This document shows, in pieces, positions 42,130-50,883 of a stretch of 64,000 nucleotides of DNA. Under the pieces are notes generated by a model. The model worked only from the letters and a program-made list of their open reading frames with translations, was not told the origin of the DNA and searched no databases. The stretch comes from Arthrobacter psychrolactophilus (GTDB lineage Bacteria > Actinomycetota > Actinomycetes > Actinomycetales > Micrococcaceae), in the NCBI RefSeq assembly GCF_003219795.1, contig NZ_QJVC01000002.1, positions 292,097 to 356,096 on the forward strand, in the 5' to 3' direction. Numbering within the stretch: the first letter of the stretch is position 1; each line of letters begins with the position of its first letter. The position numbers were made by a program, and so were the translations under genes.

Positions 42130-43089
42130 TTATTTCTCCAACACTTTGCTATAGCCGGCCATAAGCGTCGGCATGAGTGACTTCGCGGAATGATTCGCTA
42201 ACACGTATTCTGCCCCGGCAAGTTTCTTGGACACGGTCAATGGATCATTCAAGGTCTCCCGCACGGCATGCCCAACATCGGCACGATTAACAGACACCGT
42301 TGCAACGCCGTCGGGATAGCCGGGATCTTGATCGGCAAACACGGTAGGCACACCCATTCCGATGGCTTCAAGCTCGCTGGCTGCCAAGATGCCAGCCACC
42401 TGCCCCACGGCTACGTGCGCACGCGAAATCTCTTGCAGGAATTGCGGCTTGGACATTTTCGGCAGGAGCGTCACACCCAAAGCGGCAACCTCTGCGGCTC
42501 GATCGCCCCAATCAAGGGCAACCACGTCAACGTCTTGGCCGGCCAGGGCAGCTACAACGTCCGCGGCAGTTTGAACCCAGGCATCCCCACCTTTTGAGGC
42601 GTCCCATCGCGAGGTAAAGAACACGCGAGGTTTCTGCGCCGGGGCCCACTTCGGCAGGCTCTCCAGATCGATCGGAACAGGCAGGTATTGCGCATCTGAA
42701 CGGGCTCGTTCAGCTTTTTCGCGGAGATCAGGTGTCGTGTACCAAACATGGCCAGCACCATCGATGTCTGCCTTAATGCTTGCATGGTGCTGTTCTTGCC
42801 AGTAGTTTTCACGAATGTCGGTGCCGTGCAGGGTGAGCGCATAGGGGCGAGCGAATTTTCCTCGAGCCCACTTGGCCCGGCCACCCATATTGACATGCCA
42901 CAGCTGGGTACGCGGGTAGGCCGTGGCTTGTTCTAAGAGAAAACGATAGTACGCAGCTTTGGTGCCACCCCTGGTCCACGGGCCCTGAATGAGCTTCCAA
43001 GGTTTACCTTGCAGTCGCCCCTCATGCACTATGTTCGAGCCGACATCAGCGCAATCGAAAAGTTGCGTTACCCGGATTTCCTTGTTCAT
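42130..43089 (-). CDS. Glycosyltransferase (GT-B), paralogue of the 45096 gene
   Basis: 319 residues. LTLHGTDIRENYWQEQHHAS, FTSRWDASKGGDAWVQTAAD, VALDWGDRAAEVAALGVTLL and ASELEAIGMGVPTVFADQDP mark a GT4-like enzyme. The pattern LTLHGTDIR, SRWD-x-x-KG, L-x-W-G and SEFEAMCMGLPV-type block is shared with the protein at 45096-46091, so the two are related and flank the divergent ABC transporter gene. The first gene of a four-gene minus-strand unit. Substrates are unknown. Confidence 0.85.
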   Translation of the reverse strand: MNKEIRVTQLFDCADVGSNIVHEGRLQGKPWKLIQGPWTRGGTKAAYYRFLLEQATAYPRTQLWHVNMGGRAKWARGKFARPYALTLHGTDIRENYWQEQHHASIKADIDGAGHVWYTTPDLREKAERARSDAQYLPVPIDLESLPKWAPAQKPRVFFTSRWDASKGGDAWVQTAADVVAALAGQDVDVVALDWGDRAAEVAALGVTLLPKMSKPQFLQEISRAHVAVGQVAGILAASELEAIGMGVPTVFADQDPGYPDGVATVSVNRADVGHAVRETLNDPLTVSKKLAGAEYVLANHSAKSLMPTLMAGYSKVLEK

Positions 43090-43202
43090 GGTTCCATTGT
43101 CCCATTCTCACCGAGCAGACAAGCTCCTCCCGAGTGTGCCCCCCCTAGCGAGCAAGCGACTTCAAACACACAGCACACCCGAGCACTTCTGAGCGCCGTA
43201 GT

Positions 43203-45041
43203 ATGGACAGAACTGTTCCACTTGCCGTTCTGGAGTTAAACTTGAAAAATCTGCGCCGCACGCTTGGCCAGCTATTGCCGCTTCTCCCCTCTAGCGCGAG
43301 AAAATTTCTTCTCCTGTTCGCGTCGCTCTCGTCCGTGTTGGTACTTGTCGATGCGGCTGCCCTAGGCGTCTTTGCTCTCGTGCTGAACGCCATCATGGGC
43401 ATGGAGAAAGGCGCCGAGACAATCGAGCTGCCCATTCTTGGGACTATTTCACAAGAAGCCGGACTCATCGTGTTGGTCTCTGCGGCGAGCCTCATGATTT
43501 TGAAGTCCTTCCTGAACATTTGGCTGCAGTGGGTGTCAACAAGAAAGTTTGCCGACTACGAACTTGAAATCGGCACTATCCTCTTCCAGAGCTACATCCG
43601 AGCACCCTGGACATCACGCCAAAACAGGTCAACCACCGAGTTGGTGCGCATGATCGATGTCGGAATTGCCAACACCATTGCCGGCGTCTTAAATCCGGCA
43701 GTGTTGCTGCCGGCGCAGGCGCTGACATTCGCCTCAGTTCTGGTGATTTTGGTGGCGGCTTCCTGGCAGACGGCCATTATCACCGTGATCTATCTAGGCC
43801 TGATCGCAGCGTTCCTCTACCTGTACCTTTCCAAGAAGTCCTATGAAGCAGGCAAGGTCAACCGGGACTCTGCCATGCGCATGTCCACCTTGGTCTCTGA
43901 AATGCTGGCGGCCTTGAAAGAAATCACACTGCGCGACAAGGCCAACGAGGTCGCCGATGTTGTTTACATCAGCCGTGAAAAGGCTGCTCGTTCACGCTCC
44001 AATATTCGTTTCCTCGCCGCAGTTCCCAAGTTCGTCATTGACATGGCGCTCATCGGCGGCTTCCTGCTCATCGGCACTGTCGGGTACTTCAGCGGTGGCA
44101 TCGGTACGGCAATGTCCTCGGTGGCCATCTTTGCGCTGGCCGGCTTCAAGATGGTTCCGGCTCTCACCACGATCCAGTCGCAGGTGACGTTGGTGCAGTC
44201 CACGCTTCCCTATACGGAGCTGGTCATGGCGGACATCCGCGAGGCCGAGGACTTCCGCAAGAATGCCGAGAAGCTGGGGAAGACCCCGATCGCGGGCGAG
44301 CCTCAGCTTCTGGATCTGCGCAATGTTGAGTTCACGTACCCGGGCGCCGATGCTCCGGCCGTCACCAACATTAACCTCGTGCTCCCCATGGGCTCTTCCG
44401 TTGGTGTTGTTGGCCAATCAGGTGCCGGTAAGTCAACGCTGATCGATATTTTCCTTGGCCTGCTCGTCCCCTCGAGTGGCTCCATGACCTTGGATGGCAC
44501 ACCCCTTGAGGATGTCCTGGCCGACTGGCGCAAGCGCGTTGGTTATGTGCCGCAGGAAGTTGCGATCTTTGACGGCACGGTAGCTCAAAACGTTGCCCTC
44601 TCGTGGGGTGGCGACGTTGATGAGACGCGGGTTCGGACGGCTCTGGAACGTGCCCAGCTACTCTCCACCATCGATGCCCGGCCCAACGGCATCCATGGCC
44701 GGGTTGGCGAACGCGGCGGCTCCCTCTCCGGCGGCCAGCGCCAGCGCCTGGGCATTGCCCGGGCCCTCTATATGGATCCCCTGGTTCTGGTGCTTGACGA
44801 GGCCACCAGCGCCCTTGACACTGCGACGGAAGCCGCCGTGGCCAAGGCCATTGCTGAGCTACATGGCGATATGACCGTGATCTCGGTAGCTCACCGGCTT
44901 TCAACGATCCGCGACAACGACATGGTTTGCTACATGAAGGACGGCAGTATCGTCACGCAGGGCTCCTTCGATGAGGTAGTCCATAACAACGCGGAATTTG
45001 CCCAGCAAGCCTCGCTCGCCGGACTCTACACCGCGCCCTGA
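43203..45041 (+). CDS. ABC transporter, fused permease-ATPase (flippase-like)
   Basis: 612 residues: residues 30-330 are a six-helix type IV exporter domain (FASLSSVLVLVDAAALGVFA; QALTFASVLVILVAASWQTA), and residues 360-600 are the ATPase with Walker A GQSGAGKST, Q-loop YVPQEVAIFDGTVAQN, signature LSGGQRQR, Walker B LVLVLDEATS and the switch His in SVAHRLS. Set among glycosyltransferases, it may flip a lipid-linked glycan (PglK-like), but peptide or lipid export cannot be excluded. ATG at 43203 lacks a ribosome site; a TTG at 43242 with GGAG six bases upstream may be the true start. Confidence 0.92.
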   Translation: MDRTVPLAVLELNLKNLRRTLGQLLPLLPSSARKFLLLFASLSSVLVLVDAAALGVFALVLNAIMGMEKGAETIELPILGTISQEAGLIVLVSAASLMILKSFLNIWLQWVSTRKFADYELEIGTILFQSYIRAPWTSRQNRSTTELVRMIDVGIANTIAGVLNPAVLLPAQALTFASVLVILVAASWQTAIITVIYLGLIAAFLYLYLSKKSYEAGKVNRDSAMRMSTLVSEMLAALKEITLRDKANEVADVVYISREKAARSRSNIRFLAAVPKFVIDMALIGGFLLIGTVGYFSGGIGTAMSSVAIFALAGFKMVPALTTIQSQVTLVQSTLPYTELVMADIREAEDFRKNAEKLGKTPIAGEPQLLDLRNVEFTYPGADAPAVTNINLVLPMGSSVGVVGQSGAGKSTLIDIFLGLLVPSSGSMTLDGTPLEDVLADWRKRVGYVPQEVAIFDGTVAQNVALSWGGDVDETRVRTALERAQLLSTIDARPNGIHGRVGERGGSLSGGQRQRLGIARALYMDPLVLVLDEATSALDTATEAAVAKAIAELHGDMTVISVAHRLSTIRDNDMVCYMKDGSIVTQGSFDEVVHNNAEFAQQASLAGLYTAP

Positions 45042-45095
45042 GAAGTGTCCCGTTCCGTAGCCGCCGAATAACAGTGGCGACGGAGCAGGCCGCTC

Positions 45096-46091
45096 CTAGC
45101 CGCTGATGCGCTGGTACAACTCCTGCAGTCGCGGCACATAGGCGGCAGCATCATAACGAGGCACGGCCCAGTCGGCTCCGCCCAGGCGAGCCGAACTGCT
45201 CTGCGGCTCGGCCACGGCCTCAACAACCTGGGCAACGACGTCGGACAGCTCGCCTTCCATGACAGGGGGCACGCTTCCGTCGTCGGGCCGGGGCAGGCGG
45301 CTTCCCAGTGCCGCAACCGGAAGTCCCATGCACATGGCTTCAAATTCACTCGTGGAGAAGTAATTCGACGCCTGGCCAATCCCTACGGCAGAGCGGCTGA
45401 GCTGCTCGTAGTACTGCTGCTGCGGCATCTTTTCCAACAGACGAACACCATTGGCCTCTGCTTGGGCCGCGCCCGGACCCCAATTCAGACCGACTAGATC
45501 TGCTTTGCCCGCCAAGGCCCGAGATAGTTCCTTGGCGAGTTCCAGCTGCTTGCCGACACCCTTGTCATCGTCCCACCGGGAAATAAACATCACCTGCGGG
45601 CGCGCCTCGGGCTTCCATTGCGGAAGCCTCGGCAAGTCAACAACCGAGGGAAAGAATTCAGCGTCTGATCTCGCCGTCGTGGCGTCATCTTGGTTGTCGG
45701 TGTTGGCATAGAAAACATGGGCAGCCCCGTCGATGGCCCGTTGGATCTCATCGTGGAAGGCGGCGGCCTTCCACTGCTGCCGAATGTCCGTACCGTGCAA
45801 CGTCAGAACATACGGGCGTTCCGGCATGGCCCGCTCCTTGATTAAACGCACACTTGTTCCGTAGTGCACGTGAACCACATCAGCTGCGTGCAGAGCGGCA
45901 CGCCGTCGTAAAACATAGGGCACAAAACGGGCCTTGGCCAAGAGGGGGTTCTTGGGGGCAGCCGTCATGGGCCGCACCTTCTCCGGTGGCAGGTAGCCCC
46001 AATCGATTCCGGCTCGAGCGGCCGCGCTCACGAGGGATCGGGCCACGAAGGCACAGTCGTTGAACTGAAGTACTTTAGCTTCGCTGGGCAT
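45096..46091 (-). CDS. Glycosyltransferase (GT-B), paralogue of the 42130 gene
   Basis: 331 residues from ATG at 46091 (MPSEAKVLQFNDCAFVARSL), set by AGGAG eight bases upstream; the frame stays open to 46115. Family blocks are VVHVHYGTSVRLIKE, YVLTLHGTDIRQQW, FISRWDDDKGVGKQLELAKE, LVGLNWGPGAAQAEA and TSEFEAMCMGLPVAALGSRL. It resembles the 42130 protein block by block. It lies 55 bases after the convergent ABC gene end and follows the GT4 gene at 46146. Donor and acceptor are unknown. Confidence 0.86.
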   Translation of the reverse strand: MPSEAKVLQFNDCAFVARSLVSAAARAGIDWGYLPPEKVRPMTAAPKNPLLAKARFVPYVLRRRAALHAADVVHVHYGTSVRLIKERAMPERPYVLTLHGTDIRQQWKAAAFHDEIQRAIDGAAHVFYANTDNQDDATTARSDAEFFPSVVDLPRLPQWKPEARPQVMFISRWDDDKGVGKQLELAKELSRALAGKADLVGLNWGPGAAQAEANGVRLLEKMPQQQYYEQLSRSAVGIGQASNYFSTSEFEAMCMGLPVAALGSRLPRPDDGSVPPVMEGELSDVVAQVVEAVAEPQSSSARLGGADWAVPRYDAAAYVPRLQELYQRISG

Positions 46092-46145
46092 CTTGGGGGC
46101 TCCTGCAATCGGCAATGGTTTGGCTACCTGGGTTTGTGGGTTGGC

Positions 46146-47267
46146 TCAGGCTCGAGCCAAAGCGGCGGTGTACGCCTCATCGAAGAGTCGTCCAATGGCC
46201 TCAGGCGAGAAGCGTGCCCGGATGGGTGCGGCAAGGTCCTCTGCACTGACATGTTCAAAAGCTGCAACCGCGGACATGACGGCTTCTCCCAACACCTCGG
46301 GAGTGGCCTCGTCCACGAGCCTGCTATTGGAATCGTCGGCATAGTCACTGAAACCGCCGACCCTGGTAGCGACAACGGCCCGGCCAGCCGCGAGGGCCTC
46401 AGCGGCGGAGGTAAAGAAGTTCTCCTGTGCGGTAGGGAGGAAAAACAAATCTGCCGCCGATAGATGCTTGGCAACTTCTGCCGGGCGCACGGAACCGGCC
46501 AGGGTTATCTGGTCGTTGAGCTTCAGCTCGGAAATCAAGGCCTCACACTCGGCCCGCTGTGGGCCCTCGCCAACCCAGGTCAGGTACACCTCCAGGCCTT
46601 GTTCACGCAGCCAAGCCACGGTTTTAATGGTTGTCAGGGGACGTTTGCGTTCGATGAGCCCGCCAACCGCCACGAGCCGCAGGGGCGTGGCAAAGGACGT
46701 TGGAGCAACCGCTCCCCTGCCCTTGACGACACAGGGAACCACACGGGCTGCGTTGGGACGGGCGAATTTCTGCATCTCTGTGGCCAGCTGCCCCGTCACA
46801 CCCGTGACAATATGCGGGAAGCAAAGTACCTTCCGGATCCAGGAAAGTTTCTCCCAACGAGGGGAAACGCTCGCCGGATTAACCACACCATTCCAGTGCT
46901 CCGTGTGAACCCACGGCCGTCCACGCCCAACTACCGTGCGTGCGCCCCATGCTGGCAGTGCCGCCAAGATCGAGGAGAAAGCCATCGTGTGAACCATGTC
47001 GGCCCAGGCCATCTCCTTGTGCAGCAAACGCTCCGCAGCCACAACCGTCAGCGGGCGCTTCGGATCCGCCAAAACGCGTCGGACGGGGGTACCCTCCCAT
47101 TCATCGAGCAGGGCAGCAGGCATGGCCAAGGTAGTGCCCAGCCTGACGTGCACCACGCGCACCTCGTGCCCCTGACCCCGAATAGCCTCAACATGTTCGG
47201 CGTTAAAAGGTGCCTCAGCAGGGTTTTCCTCGTGGGGGTACCAGGTGGCAATGACCAGGATCTTCAT
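46146..47267 (-). CDS. Glycosyltransferase family 4
   Basis: 373 residues. The start MKILVIATWYPHEENPAEAP is typical of GT4 enzymes of exopolysaccharide loci. The acceptor domain has GRPWVHTEHWNGVVNPASVS, and the donor domain has LRLVAVGGLIERKRPLTTIK, LTWVGEGPQRAECEALISEL, ITLAGSVRPAEVAKHLSAAD and LPTAQENFFTSAAEALAAGR, with the E-x7-E block (ENFFTSAAEALAAG). It is 47 bases after the GT2 gene upstream and precedes the 45096 transferase, forming a three-gene run. Sugar specificity unknown. Confidence 0.9.
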   Translation of the reverse strand: MKILVIATWYPHEENPAEAPFNAEHVEAIRGQGHEVRVVHVRLGTTLAMPAALLDEWEGTPVRRVLADPKRPLTVVAAERLLHKEMAWADMVHTMAFSSILAALPAWGARTVVGRGRPWVHTEHWNGVVNPASVSPRWEKLSWIRKVLCFPHIVTGVTGQLATEMQKFARPNAARVVPCVVKGRGAVAPTSFATPLRLVAVGGLIERKRPLTTIKTVAWLREQGLEVYLTWVGEGPQRAECEALISELKLNDQITLAGSVRPAEVAKHLSAADLFFLPTAQENFFTSAAEALAAGRAVVATRVGGFSDYADDSNSRLVDEATPEVLGEAVMSAVAAFEHVSAEDLAAPIRARFSPEAIGRLFDEAYTAALARA

Positions 47268-47314
47268 GGGTTCCTTGAGTGGGGTGCGAGAGGGAAAGAA
47301 TGTTTGGGAGAAAA

Positions 47315-48424
47315 CTATGAAACGAGTGCGGAGGCGCTCATAAAGCGAAGTGGCGCCTCCGGATGCAGCAGCTGGGAGAAGTCGCGCGGCAGCCAGGTGC
47401 GGGGGTTTGTGAACGTGCGACGAAGCGTCGCCAACGACTTCATGGTGCTCGGGTCACTTTCCTGTCGGACCACGGCGTCCAGAAGATCACGATCCGCCAA
47501 GGATAGGGGACGGGCGGCGCCAGGTGCGGCAAACAAGAGCGTTCGCGCCACCTCCGCCATTTCGGCCGCGTCGTGGGCATTCCAGCTTCCGCTATCGGCG
47601 CGCAGGAACACATGCCCAAAAACGTGTACCCGCAGCATCTTGGTGACAAGGGCGGACTTTTGCATCTCGGCCAACGTGGCAAACCACTCAGAGGTGACTA
47701 AGTCCGTGGCGAAGGCGAGATCTTCACTGACACTTCGCGGGGTGGCTGTGACACGCAGGACCGCGTCATCGTGCACGAGATACCGTGGCAAGCCCCGACC
47801 GTAACTGATCTTGGCACCGGAGAACCACAGCTGAGCCGAGAAGGATTGGTCCTCTCCCGTTGCGTAGTTGGTGGGAAATTCCAAGGCCAAGGACCGTACG
47901 AGTGAAAGCTTCATGATCCCCAAGGGTGCGGTGCGGTAGCTCAGACGATCCGCGACGGGGTTGAGTGCGGTGCGGTGCCGGCGTCGCACGACGGGGGTTC
48001 GGATAGTTCCGGCTCCGGCGTGAGCCATGGGCGCTATGAGAACGTCGGCATCATCTTGTCCGGCGGCCGCCACCCAGCTGGCGAGGGCGCCAGGTTCCAG
48101 TGAGTCATCGCTTCCCATGATGGAAACCCAGGTGCCCGAGGCCAGGGAAATACCATGGTTGAAAGGGCCTGCGGGGCTCTTGATCCCATCCGAATACTCC
48201 ACAAAGCGGACCCGGTCCCGGTCCCTTGGCGCAACGCGTGCCCGAATCGCCGCGAGCTCCGTATTGTGGCAGACCACGGTGACTCGTAAGCGGTTGCTGG
48301 CGGTGCTTTCCGTGGGCAGCCCCGACTCCATGAGCGATGCCACGGTACGCTCAATGGGGCGGTCCGGTGTATGTACGGCAATAACCACGTCGACGAGCAC
48401 TGAGTCCTGAATATCGTTGTCCAC
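47315..48424 (-). CDS. Glycosyltransferase family 2
   Basis: 369 residues; the start codon is GTG at 48424 without a clear ribosome site. A GT-A domain occupies residues 10-230: VDVVIAVHTPDRPIERTVAS, VVCHNTELAAIRARV, YSDGIKSPAGPFNHGISLAS, IMGSDDSLEPGALASWVAAA (SDD as the metal site) and TNYATGEDQSFSAQLWFSGA. The rest is a helical extension. The divergent gene at 48479 encodes a paralogue with the same unusual VVCHN and DGIKSPAGPxN blocks. The two may add related sugars. Confidence 0.88.
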   Translation of the reverse strand: MDNDIQDSVLVDVVIAVHTPDRPIERTVASLMESGLPTESTASNRLRVTVVCHNTELAAIRARVAPRDRDRVRFVEYSDGIKSPAGPFNHGISLASGTWVSIMGSDDSLEPGALASWVAAAGQDDADVLIAPMAHAGAGTIRTPVVRRRHRTALNPVADRLSYRTAPLGIMKLSLVRSLALEFPTNYATGEDQSFSAQLWFSGAKISYGRGLPRYLVHDDAVLRVTATPRSVSEDLAFATDLVTSEWFATLAEMQKSALVTKMLRVHVFGHVFLRADSGSWNAHDAAEMAEVARTLLFAAPGAARPLSLADRDLLDAVVRQESDPSTMKSLATLRRTFTNPRTWLPRDFSQLLHPEAPLRFMSASALVS

Positions 48425-48478
48425 CCAGTAAGGTTATCGCGGAACCTTGGAACGAAGCCTGCACAGGAGAACCCGGCC

Positions 48479-49621
48479 ATGAGCCAGAGCATTGAAGTCG
48501 TCATACCCGTGCATGATCCTGCACGGCCATTAGAACGTGGTTTGCGTTCAATTCTGCGCCAGCAAGAGGGTCTTGCGGCCCTCGGCGTCGAGCTCCGTGC
48601 CACCGTGGTGTGCCACAACATTGCGCCCGAGGACATCAAAAGCAGTATCCCCGCCGACCTTGCATCTCACGCTTCCGTCGTCTGGTTACACCATGCTGAT
48701 GGGATCAAATCACCGGCAGGGCCGCGCAACGTCGCCCTCGATGCCAGCTCCGCCACGTTCTTGTGTTTTCTGGACTCGGATGACTTCCTGGAGGCAGGAT
48801 CGCTGGCTGCCTGGTGGCAGCTCGCCGAGGCCCGGACCGCAGCCGCCGTGATTGCTCCGCTGCGCACCCCCGAGGGAAATATCCTCCGCTCCCCCAGAAT
48901 TCGCCCAAGCAAGCCTGCCGTCCTCAACGCGGTCAAGGACGGTCTGGCTTACCGCAGCGTTCCTTATGGCTTATTGCGCAGATCCTCGCTGCTGGCTATT
49001 GGCTTCCGCTATGCAGAAGGCATAGCGACGGGTGAAGATATCACCACAACACTCAAACTCTGGTTCCGGGCCGGCACCATTTGCTACCCCTACGATGCGC
49101 CCGCCTATCACCAGACTGACGATTCCGGGCCGAACCGAGTCACCAGTTCTATATTGCCGCTGGCGGAAGAATTTGCCTGGCTCGACGGGCTCCTGACGGA
49201 ACCCTGGCTGTTGAGCGCGCCCGAAGTGGAACGCCGGGCCGTGGCCTTGAAGATCTTGCGAGTTCATGGGGTTGGTGCGCTCCTGCGCCGAGCCGCCTTT
49301 GAACCCGCCGCCGGGCAGGAACCATGGAACAGCGGTGAGTCCCGCCGTTGGAGTGTTCTCTTGGCGAATCTGAAGACCTTTGCCGGAGGCGGGCTTCCCG
49401 CTCTCTCCCGAAAGGATGCTGCGCTGTGTCTGGCCGCGACTAAGGCGCAGGACCAGCGAGAGCTGCGGGCCGCCGTCGTACTTCATCAAAAATCTGGCCG
49501 CCAGCAAGAGCTGCTGACGGATCAGCCGTGTGGTGTGCTGTCGCGGGAATCGGTGCTCCGGCACTACCTCAATGAGCAGCTGCGCTCAAAAACCGGGGTG
49601 TACGCCACACCTGAGGTCTAG
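48479..49621 (+). CDS. Glycosyltransferase family 2, paralogue of the 47315 gene
   Basis: 380 residues from ATG at 48479. Motifs are IEVVIPVHDPARPLERGLRS, ATVVCHNIAPEDIKSS, HADGIKSPAGPRNVALDASS, FLCFLDSDDFLEAGSLAAWW and GIATGEDITTTLKLWFRAGT. The catalytic-domain order equals that of its divergent neighbour, 54 bp away, and both have a similar C-terminal helical part with an ILRVHGVG / MLRVHVFG block. It is followed 44 bases later by the UDP-GlcNAc 2-epimerase gene, which could supply its donor. The exact substrate is unknown. Confidence 0.88.
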   Translation: MSQSIEVVIPVHDPARPLERGLRSILRQQEGLAALGVELRATVVCHNIAPEDIKSSIPADLASHASVVWLHHADGIKSPAGPRNVALDASSATFLCFLDSDDFLEAGSLAAWWQLAEARTAAAVIAPLRTPEGNILRSPRIRPSKPAVLNAVKDGLAYRSVPYGLLRRSSLLAIGFRYAEGIATGEDITTTLKLWFRAGTICYPYDAPAYHQTDDSGPNRVTSSILPLAEEFAWLDGLLTEPWLLSAPEVERRAVALKILRVHGVGALLRRAAFEPAAGQEPWNSGESRRWSVLLANLKTFAGGGLPALSRKDAALCLAATKAQDQRELRAAVVLHQKSGRQQELLTDQPCGVLSRESVLRHYLNEQLRSKTGVYATPEV

Positions 49622-49665
49622 GCCCCGGTGCCATGAGACGGGCCAAGACCCCTTAAGCTGGAAGC

Positions 49666-50730
49666 ATGCGAATTTTGAGTGTGGTGGGCGCGCGCCCCCA
49701 GTTTGTCAAGCTTGCCCCCATCGCGAAAGCCATGGAAGGCCGGGCCGAGCACGTTATTGTCCACACCGGACAGCACTATGACGAGCTCATGTCCGATGTT
49801 TTCTTCCAGGATCTCGGCATTCCTGCCCCGGACTACAACCTCGGTGTGGGATCGGGCAAGCACGGGGAACAGACTGGCGCCATGTTGGCAGGTCTAGAGA
49901 AGGTCTTCGAGGAAGCCAAACCCGATGTTGTGCTGGTGTACGGTGACACGAACTCCACCCTGGCCGCGGCCCTCGCCGCCGTGAAGATCCACATCCCCGT
50001 GGCTCACCTCGAGGCGGGGCTGCGCTCGTTCAACCGCCGTATGCCCGAAGAACACAACCGGGTCTTGACCGACCACGCCTCGGATCTGCTGCTCTCCCCC
50101 ACACAGGTGGGCATGGAACACCTGAGCAACGAAGGCCTCGCCGAAAAGTCCGTCATGGTGGGCGATGTCATGACCGATGTCCTCTACCAGGTGCGCGAGC
50201 AGCTCGCCGCTCAGGGACAGCCGCTTCCGGCCGAGCTTGAGGCTGGCGGCTACTATGTCTGCACGATTCACCGCCCGGACAACACCGACGAGCCCGCGCG
50301 GTTGAAGGCCATCATTGAATCCCTCTCGGCCCTGAGCAAGCCGGTGCTGCTGCTCGCTCACCCGCGCCTCAAGGCCCTTGCCGAGACTCACGGCATTGAC
50401 CTTGCTGCCGGCTCGATCGTGCTCAACGATCCGCTGGCTTACCCGCAGCTGGTCAACGCCGTGGCCAATAGCGCCGGCGTTGTGACCGACTCGGGCGGAT
50501 TGCAAAAGGAAGCCTTCCTCATGCGCGTCCCGTGCACCACGATCCGCCCCGAAACCGAATGGGTGGAGACGGTACAGCTGGGCTGGAACGTGCTCGTGAA
50601 CGAGGATCTCTCGCTTTTGGCCGGTGCCGTTGAGCGCCAGGCCCCCGCACCGACGGATGCCACCCCGTATGGCGATGGCCACGCGGCCCGCCGCACGGTC
50701 GATGCTCTCTTGGAAGCCTTTAGCAAGTAA
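49666..50730 (+). CDS. wecB: UDP-GlcNAc 2-epimerase, non-hydrolysing (WecB/WbpI type)
   Basis: 354 residues. MRILSVVGARPQFVKLAPIA, VHTGQHYDELMSDVFFQDLG, VVLVYGDTNSTLAAALAAVK, VAHLEAGLRSFNRRMPEEHN and TDSGGLQKEAFLMRVPCTTI are the standard motifs. The family makes UDP-ManNAc from UDP-GlcNAc; the WbpI branch instead epimerises UDP-GlcNAc(3NAc)A. Because the other four enzymes of that pathway are encoded at 52050-56063, this gene could have the WbpI role, so the symbol is provisional. A strong terminator follows. Confidence 0.93.
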   Translation: MRILSVVGARPQFVKLAPIAKAMEGRAEHVIVHTGQHYDELMSDVFFQDLGIPAPDYNLGVGSGKHGEQTGAMLAGLEKVFEEAKPDVVLVYGDTNSTLAAALAAVKIHIPVAHLEAGLRSFNRRMPEEHNRVLTDHASDLLLSPTQVGMEHLSNEGLAEKSVMVGDVMTDVLYQVREQLAAQGQPLPAELEAGGYYVCTIHRPDNTDEPARLKAIIESLSALSKPVLLLAHPRLKALAETHGIDLAAGSIVLNDPLAYPQLVNAVANSAGVVTDSGGLQKEAFLMRVPCTTIRPETEWVETVQLGWNVLVNEDLSLLAGAVERQAPAPTDATPYGDGHAARRTVDALLEAFSK

Positions 50731-50735
50731 CTTCT

Positions 50736-50779
50736 ACACCGAAGGCGCCGAGTTCGATGGAACTCGGCGCCTTCGGTGT
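50736..50779. terminator. Rho-independent terminator after the epimerase gene
   Basis: A perfect 20-bp stem (ACACCGAAGGCGCCGAGTTC and its complement) with a GATG loop starts five bases after the stop. It is followed by a short T-containing tail (CTTATCG) and could also serve transcripts from the convergent gene at 50884. Confidence 0.88.
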
Positions 50780-50883
50780 CTTATCGTCTCTTCGGGGCAC
50801 AGGATGCCCCGAGCGGCACGAATGTTCCGTCGAGCATCCTATTGACCACCGTATTATCGATGGTAACCGGCTACCTCGGCGTT

